A stretch of DNA of 13,834 nt from Larix sibirica (Eukaryota > Streptophyta > Pinopsida > Pinales > Pinaceae). The notes below the pieces were generated by a model. It was not told the DNA's origin. It was given only the letters and a program-made list of their open reading frames with translations, and did not search any database. A program made the position numbers and the translations under genes. Where the stretch lies: contig NWUY0300019152.1 of the NCBI GenBank assembly GCA_004151065.3, positions 21,271 to 35,104 of the forward strand, read 5' to 3'. The stretch's first letter is position 1, and every line of letters begins with the position of its first letter. Of this stretch, positions 10,314 to 13,834 are shown piece after piece.

Positions 10314-11036
10314 CTAGCTAAAACAGATGAGAACATGCTTTTGGAGAACGACTTGCCCTTTTTTGATTTGGAAACCCAGAAAATCCATTTCTGTTTTCCC
10401 TATTTCCATATTTGATTGGGAAAGCACTAAGCCATGCTTATAGACCATATCATAAAACTTTTGCAGGTGTTTGAGATGATCCTGCAGGTTCTTAGAACAA
10501 ATAAGAATGTCATCAATAAAAACTAACAACCATGGAATATCTCTGAATGTGTCTTCCATCCTTTTCTGGAATTCCGATGGTGCATTATTGATGCCAAATG
10601 GAAGAACTTTCCATTGGTATTGTCCATGAGGGACAACGAATGTAGTTTTAAAGCGATCCTTCGCTTCAATCCCAATTTGGTAAAAACCATATTTAAGATC
10701 AAACTTACTAAACAAAGTACAACCAACAATGCGTTGTAGCAAGCTTGCTTTATCCAGCAGGGGATATCGAACCTTTTGCAGAACTGCATTAAGAGGCTTG
10801 TAGTTCACAACTAATCTTGGCTTACGTCTTTTCTGGTCTGAATGTTTATTCACAACAAATGCTCTGCATGCCCAAGGACTTTTCAAAGGCTTAATCAAGC
10901 CTTTCTCAAGTAATTCTTTTATCTCTTTTGCACATAACTCCCTTTCAGAAGGTGACATTACTCTGGCAGAGGCCTTCACTGGTTTTATTTTCTGAAGAGG
11001 ATCTAATGGCAGAGAAACAAAATACTTTTCTTGTGT
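10314..11036 (-). pseudogene. Caulimovirid reverse transcriptase remnant
   Basis: Reverse transcriptase copies the pregenomic RNA into DNA. The longest intact stretch is 221 codons from ATG 10979, but the family homology begins upstream (around YFVSLPLDPL), so that ATG is not a real start. Counting from it, visible motifs are SPWACRAFVVNK (34-45), PRLVVNYKPLN (54-64), FDLKYGFYQI with the first catalytic Asp (93-102), LPFGINNAPSEFQ (126-138), and the metal-binding FIDD box at 154-157 (10509-10520), followed later by FLGFQIKKG. The box has Phe where most caulimovirids have Tyr. Stops at 11037, 10314 and 10278 separate it from the protease and from RNase H, all in one frame. The palm motifs themselves are intact, but the locus cannot make a full enzyme. 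This is the most secure domain call in the window. Confidence 0.92.
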
Positions 11037-11234
11037 CTAGAAAGCATTTGGGATTTCTGAGCAACAATCATTGATCAATTTCTCTGTGATAGCCACAAGA
11101 GATTTATCCTTATGCATTTCTGCATAAGCAATACAACGTTCCATTTTGTTGAGATCTGCTACCTTGGGTTTAGAGACTGGTGTGGATGACACAGACTTGC
11201 ACTTATATACAGGCTCAAAAGATAAAGAACAAAT
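11037..11234 (-). pseudogene. Protease-RT spacer of the polyprotein remnant
   Basis: In the same frame as its neighbours, this part contains a lysine-rich stretch (SKPKVADLNKMERCIAYAEM) and ends with EIPNAF before TAG 11037. I recognise no domain in it. Caulimovirid polyproteins commonly have a short variable spacer between protease and RT, and that is the likely meaning here. It shows no features of an independent gene. Confidence 0.55.
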
Positions 11235-11600
11235 TACAAGTTGGGAATCTATAGTACAGGAAAATAGCATTTTTGCAGTATCTATAGAAAAAGGACTAAC
11301 TCTTTGTAAAAATTATGAACCTACAATGCGGTCTTCCTTAATACTGTCTAATCTGTACAGAGACAAAGTATTAGGTTTATTGGAAATATTTACAGGAAAA
11401 TATTCTACCTTACCAGCAAGGGAAACTTGAGTGCCTTCAATGGAAGAACCATGATCTTTGCTCTTTTCCCAATAGAAAGAGGGAATAGCTGAACCTTTAG
11501 CTAAGTTCAACTGACAACTAGAATCGACCATACAATCTAAGGCATATGACTGATATTCTGGGGGACAAAACAACAATTTTATATACAACTTTGGGCCTTG
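11235..11600 (-). pseudogene. Retropepsin-like aspartic protease remnant with altered active site
   Basis: The domain opens with a beta-rich segment (GPKLYIKLLFCPPEYQSYAL), then the active-site loop CMVDSSCQLNLAKG. The catalytic Asp is at 11523-11525, and the usual D-T/S-G triad reads D-S-S (11517-11525), so Gly is Ser. The C-terminal flap-end motif of retropepsins, hydrophobic-G-x-x-FL, is recognisable as DRIVGS, then an in-frame TAA at 11313, then FLQRVSPFSI. The viral enzyme would cut the polyprotein into mature capsid and polymerase. It lies between the coiled-coil linker and RT, the normal caulimovirid place. Both the Gly-to-Ser change and the stop should inactivate it. The protease call rests on the loop, the C-terminal motif and position together; the loop alone would be weak. 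Confidence 0.75.
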
Positions 11601-11699
11601 AAAACCACCTAAAAGACTGGGAACTTGGGAAGCTAGAGAAGAAGGAGAAGGTGGAGTAGAAGTAGGGGAGACTTCTCTTCTTTTAGGATTTCCCATTGC

Positions 11700-12173
11700 T
11701 TGTTCTAAATGCTTGCTCAAATCTTCATCTGAAAACTGATCTCTTTCAGTGACCAGTATTCTTACCATGTCCTTTAAGTCTTCAATTTCTTTGACAAGCT
11801 TTTTCAACATCTGTTTCTTTTCCTTAATTTGCAGCCTCAATAGTTTTTCTCTATCTTTTCTGTGGTTCTGTCTGTCTTCATGCTGATCAGGGTAATGTCT
11901 GTATATCTCAGTAGGATTATACTGCATAGACAAGGATGGAGTCTCAATTTTTTCTATACCCTTTACTGATTTATATTACTCAAGCAGACACAAGAGCTTT
12001 CTTTTCTCATCTTTGAGATCTTGGCATTTAATATACTGAAAGACAGGAATAGAAGCTAACTGGAGATCTATTTCAGCCAATTGCTTTTCAATATAACTTT
12101 TTTGACTGAAAGAGAAAATATTAAGAGAGAAATCAAACTGAGGTGCCACTTCACACCCCCCCAAATTTGCATC
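11700..12173 (-). pseudogene. Coiled-coil linker between capsid and protease (polyprotein remnant)
   Basis: This stretch continues in the frame of the acidic tail and of the protease. It has two helical, charged pieces. The first (about 12120-11979) contains YIEKQLAEIDLQLASIP and later DLKDEKRKLLCLLE, and ends at TAA 11976. The second (about 11870-11730) contains EKLLRLQIKEKKQMLKKLVK and continues with further heptad-like leucines and isoleucines. Both look like coiled coils. A Ser/Pro-rich hinge (SPTSTPPSPSSL, near 11640-11670) then leads into the protease. Neither piece has an enzymatic motif. In the virus this region may have been an assembly or multimerisation segment at the start of the polymerase polyprotein, but that is inference from shape and place. 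If TAG 12174 is a true stop, this is the N-terminus of a separate pol ORF; otherwise it is an internal linker. Confidence 0.6.
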
Positions 12174-12425
12174 CTAACTGTCAGAGCTGGACTCTGAGTT
12201 TGAGGAAGGGGCAAATTTTTCTAAAGCAACTTCTGAATCAGAACTGGAGTCTGAATCAGTATCTTCATCATCAGGCAAATATATGACTTCCCCTGAAGGA
12301 GGAGGATTATCAACAGAGAACTCACACGGATCCCACCAGTGTGGATCTAGGTTAACACACAAGGCTGCAAACCTTGGTCTTGATTTTCTTTCTGGACATT
12401 TACCAGCCCAATGCCCTGGCTTTCC

Positions 12426-12428
12426 ATA
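12426..12428 (-). other. Zinc-knuckle Cys to Tyr replacement in the coat protein remnant
   Basis: The knuckle follows the spacing C-x2-C-x4-H-x4-C, with Cys at 12435-12437, His at 12411-12413 and Cys at 12396-12398. The second ligand position is TAT (Tyr) where the family has Cys. A single G-to-A change from TGT explains it. Loss of one ligand should abolish zinc binding and agrees with decay of the locus. Confidence 0.75.
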
Positions 12429-12509
12429 GATAAAACAAATATCTTTCTTGCCTTTCTCAGTATGTCTTTTAACAAATATTTTGGGATGAGATTTGTACTG
12501 AGAGCGGTA

Positions 12510-12515
12510 TTTTTT
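12510..12515 (-). other. Frame change at an A6 run inside the coat protein remnant
   Basis: Upstream of this run the capsid reads in one frame, through the basic K/R region. Downstream, the zinc knuckle and acidic tail read in the -1 frame, and the remaining domains down to RNase H stay in that frame. On the minus strand the run is the end of AGA-AAA-AAT. Left in the original frame, translation would go on to a stop at 12347 without a knuckle. Loss of one A in the homopolymer is the simplest cause. A ribosomal -1 slip is the alternative and is discussed in the findings. Confidence 0.8.
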
Positions 12516-13606
12516 CTCCTATACCGAGAACCATGTCGTTTCTTATGTTTATAGGTTTTATCTGGATTATATTTGGGGCTGCTAGTATAGAATCCTTTCA
12601 GCTTTTTACATTTGCAGGATTCTTTTCCAAAATGTCCACGATTGTGTGAACCACATCCCCAATCGGGCATACGAGCTACATCCTTGCAGAAGGATGCAGA
12701 GTACATGCCTTGGTGTCTCTTGAAGTCCTTACTAACTCAGCGTTCTAAGCAATGTTCTTGCCAAGTCTCAAGAATATATGCATGCAGTTGAGCTAAAGAC
12801 ATTCCACGAAGCTCAATGTTCTTATCTTTTAAGAACTGTTCAACTGCATCTGGAACATGACTAGGATATCTTCTCAGATAATGTTTAAGATAGGCTGGGT
12901 CACTGGACTTACTTGAGGAAACTAACATATTTTGGATATAGAAAAAGTATTCTTCACTTTTGCTTAAATCATAGATTCATCCAGACATGAATAGTGAGGC
13001 GAGATGGTCATAGTCTTCGCCATCATCTAGTCCATAGAATTCCTTACCTAGGGCTTGCAATATTTGCTGATTAGCATCACCAGCAGCAAGCATCTCATTT
13101 CTTGCCTCTTTTGGAAGCCACTTCCACCATTCATGAGCAAGACTGGATAGGCCTACTACTAACTATGTTCCGAGGCTTTGCCCAGTAAGGTTGTTATCCT
13201 GATGCTTTTTGTACAATACCCATTGTCCTAACATATGAATTGCATTTTTAATATCAGCTCTGGATTGACACTAGATATTAAGAACAGGCTATTCTGGCAT
13301 CTGGGACAACAAGTTGTTCATGGAATTGATTCGAAAGTGGAATCTATGGGATGGAGCAGTCGAGGCATTGGCATATGGAATGTGAACATCAAATGGAGGA
13401 GGAGGGCCAGGAGGAGTAGGGTGACCAATATTAGAAGATGAGGCATCTTGAGCATGAAATCCTAATTCTAAAGCAGCAAGATATTTTTTATCATGTGCTG
13501 GTTTAAACATTTTGAACTCAGAAATCCAATCTTCTATTTCAGTGACTTCGGTATCAGTGTGGCCAAAGTCAAAATCTGGATGAGTATCCATGCTAAACTG
13601 GCTGAA

Positions 13607-13828
13607 TCACAAACTCTTTCCATGAGAGTGCTTTCTTTGATGTTCTTTTGTGGCTAATGCAAAAACATGATCACTCACTTGATGAGATCTTTGCTTTAAA
13701 GCTTCTGTTTTTGTCAAAAGCTCTTCTAAGACCGCCATTCTCCTATCGGACTTAGCAGAGGCTTGTTCCACCGCTATTCTTATTTCTGTGGAGTCATGCA
13801 AGATATTGTTGAATTTTCTGAATTTACT
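13607..13828 (-). pseudogene. Coiled-coil segment upstream of the coat protein (caulimovirid, partial)
   Basis: This open stretch lies between in-frame TGA codons at 13829-13831 and 13607-13609 and encodes about 73 residues. The middle, around RRMAVLEELLTKTEALKQRS, is charged and helical with leucines at heptad-like spacing, so a coiled coil is likely. There is no convincing start: the first ATG is internal and the frame is open back to the stop near the window edge. In caulimovirids the movement protein C-terminus or a virion-associated coiled-coil region lies just before the capsid, so this is probably one of those. The frame is the same as that of the coat protein that follows, separated only by the TGA at 13607. 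The segment is broken and I do not expect it to make protein. Its family role is inferred from position, not from a diagnostic motif. Confidence 0.55.
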
Positions 13829-13834
13829 TCAATC

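Larger units (their letters stand above)
12174..13606 (-). pseudogene. Caulimovirid coat protein remnant (N-arm, core, basic region, degenerate zinc knuckle, acidic tail)
   Basis: The coat protein packages the viral genome in the capsid; its CCHC knuckle and basic region bind nucleic acid. The N-arm (13606-13292) is acidic, with a proline-rich patch PTPPGPPPPF. The core (about 13260-12740) includes HEWWKWLPKEARNEML and YLKHYLRRYPSHVPDAVEQF, typical of a helical capsid domain. A Cys-rich basic part follows (12706-12516; WGCGSHNRGHFGKESCKCKK, then many K/R). The knuckle at 12396-12437 reads CFIYGKPGHWAGKC, so the second Cys is Tyr. After it comes a Ser/Asp/Glu-rich acidic tail (about 12300-12177) ending at TAG 12174, as caulimovirid capsids often do. 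The gene is broken by stops at 13289, 13271, 13163, 12977 and 12737 and by a frame change at 12510-12515. It sits just upstream of the protease-polymerase part. The capsid identity is firm, but the exact N-terminus is uncertain because an arm shared with the preceding coil is possible. Confidence 0.8.
9879..13834 (-). mobile_element. Endogenous caulimovirid (plant pararetrovirus) remnant, partial and decayed
   Basis: A chain of protein domains runs on the minus strand in this order: coiled coil, coat protein with basic Cys-rich region and CCHC-like knuckle, acidic tail, coiled-coil linkers, aspartic protease, reverse transcriptase, RNase H. This order and motifs such as IETDAS..WGGVL in RNase H and the stop-interrupted QL-RFLGSLNY after RT fit Caulimoviridae. 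The whole chain is in one frame apart from a single shift at 12510-12515. I count 13 in-frame stops, at 13829, 13607, 13289, 13271, 13163, 12977, 12737, 12174, 11976, 11313, 11037, 10314 and 10278 (lowest base of each). One or two, notably 12174, could be true ORF ends. The 5' part lies beyond the window and the 3' part is lost within RNase H. A Ty3-type retrotransposon is the main alternative, but the capsid and RNase H motifs argue against it. Genus not determined; the single-frame layout resembles petuvirus-like or florendovirus-like elements. Confidence 0.9.

Noticed and set aside
10523-10789. 88-codon minus-strand frame inside RT
   Set aside because: It overlaps the RT frame in another phase and shows no motif.
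11146-11430. 94-codon plus-strand frame
   Set aside because: It lies antisense to the protease part of the viral remnant and has no motif; a shadow of the real frame.
13235-13441. 68-codon plus-strand frame
   Set aside because: Antisense to the coat protein N-arm; a shadow.
9879-13834. Ty3-type LTR retrotransposon
   Set aside because: No integrase or LTR is seen, though the 3' truncation weakens that test. The RNase H wording, the acidic capsid tail and the RT-RNase H joint fit Caulimoviridae better.
1-13834. CRISPR array, tRNA or rRNA gene, bacterial defence system
   Set aside because: No regularly spaced repeat with unique spacers, no tRNA or rRNA signature words, and the composition and viral relic point to a plant nuclear genome.

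Overview
The window looks like nuclear DNA of a plant with a large, repeat-rich genome. It is very AT-rich and almost gene-free. It carries simple-sequence tracts, short tandem duplications, foldback repeats and a decayed plant pararetrovirus (family Caulimoviridae). I see no intact gene. There is no bacterial-style operon, no CRISPR array and no rRNA or tRNA gene. The species cannot be fixed from this sequence.

Positions 1 to about 9,870 are non-coding DNA. It contains a 73-bp tandem duplication (1473-1617), a three-copy minisatellite with telo-box motifs (1873-2006), an (AT)n tract (2011-2032), a pair of 30-bp direct repeats (3657-3734) and one short possible exon remnant (5937-6071). From 7705 to 8317 there is a cluster of nested tandem and inverted repeats, a strong foldback and a perfect 38-bp duplication. 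Further on are a 13-bp-arm hairpin (9363-9393) and a 79-bp tandem duplication holding the window's only ambiguous base (N at 9595).

Positions of about 9,879 to 13,834 on the minus strand hold one endogenous caulimovirid remnant. Read from high to low coordinates it contains a coiled-coil segment, a coat protein (core, basic Cys-rich part, degenerate zinc knuckle, acidic tail), two coiled-coil linkers, a retropepsin-like protease, reverse transcriptase and RNase H. All of it lies in a single reading frame except for one shift at an A6 run (12510-12515), and it is cut by 13 in-frame stop codons. Its 5' part runs off the window. Its 3' end is lost inside RNase H, so the end of RNase H and the region beyond are missing. 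In a living virus these parts would act as a capsid plus a replication polyprotein; here the locus cannot encode either.

The points most worth a second look are the single-frame capsid-to-polymerase layout with coiled coils between capsid and protease, the slippery-type heptamer exactly at the only frame change, the mutated protease and zinc-knuckle residues, and the repeat cluster at 7.7-8.3 kb.
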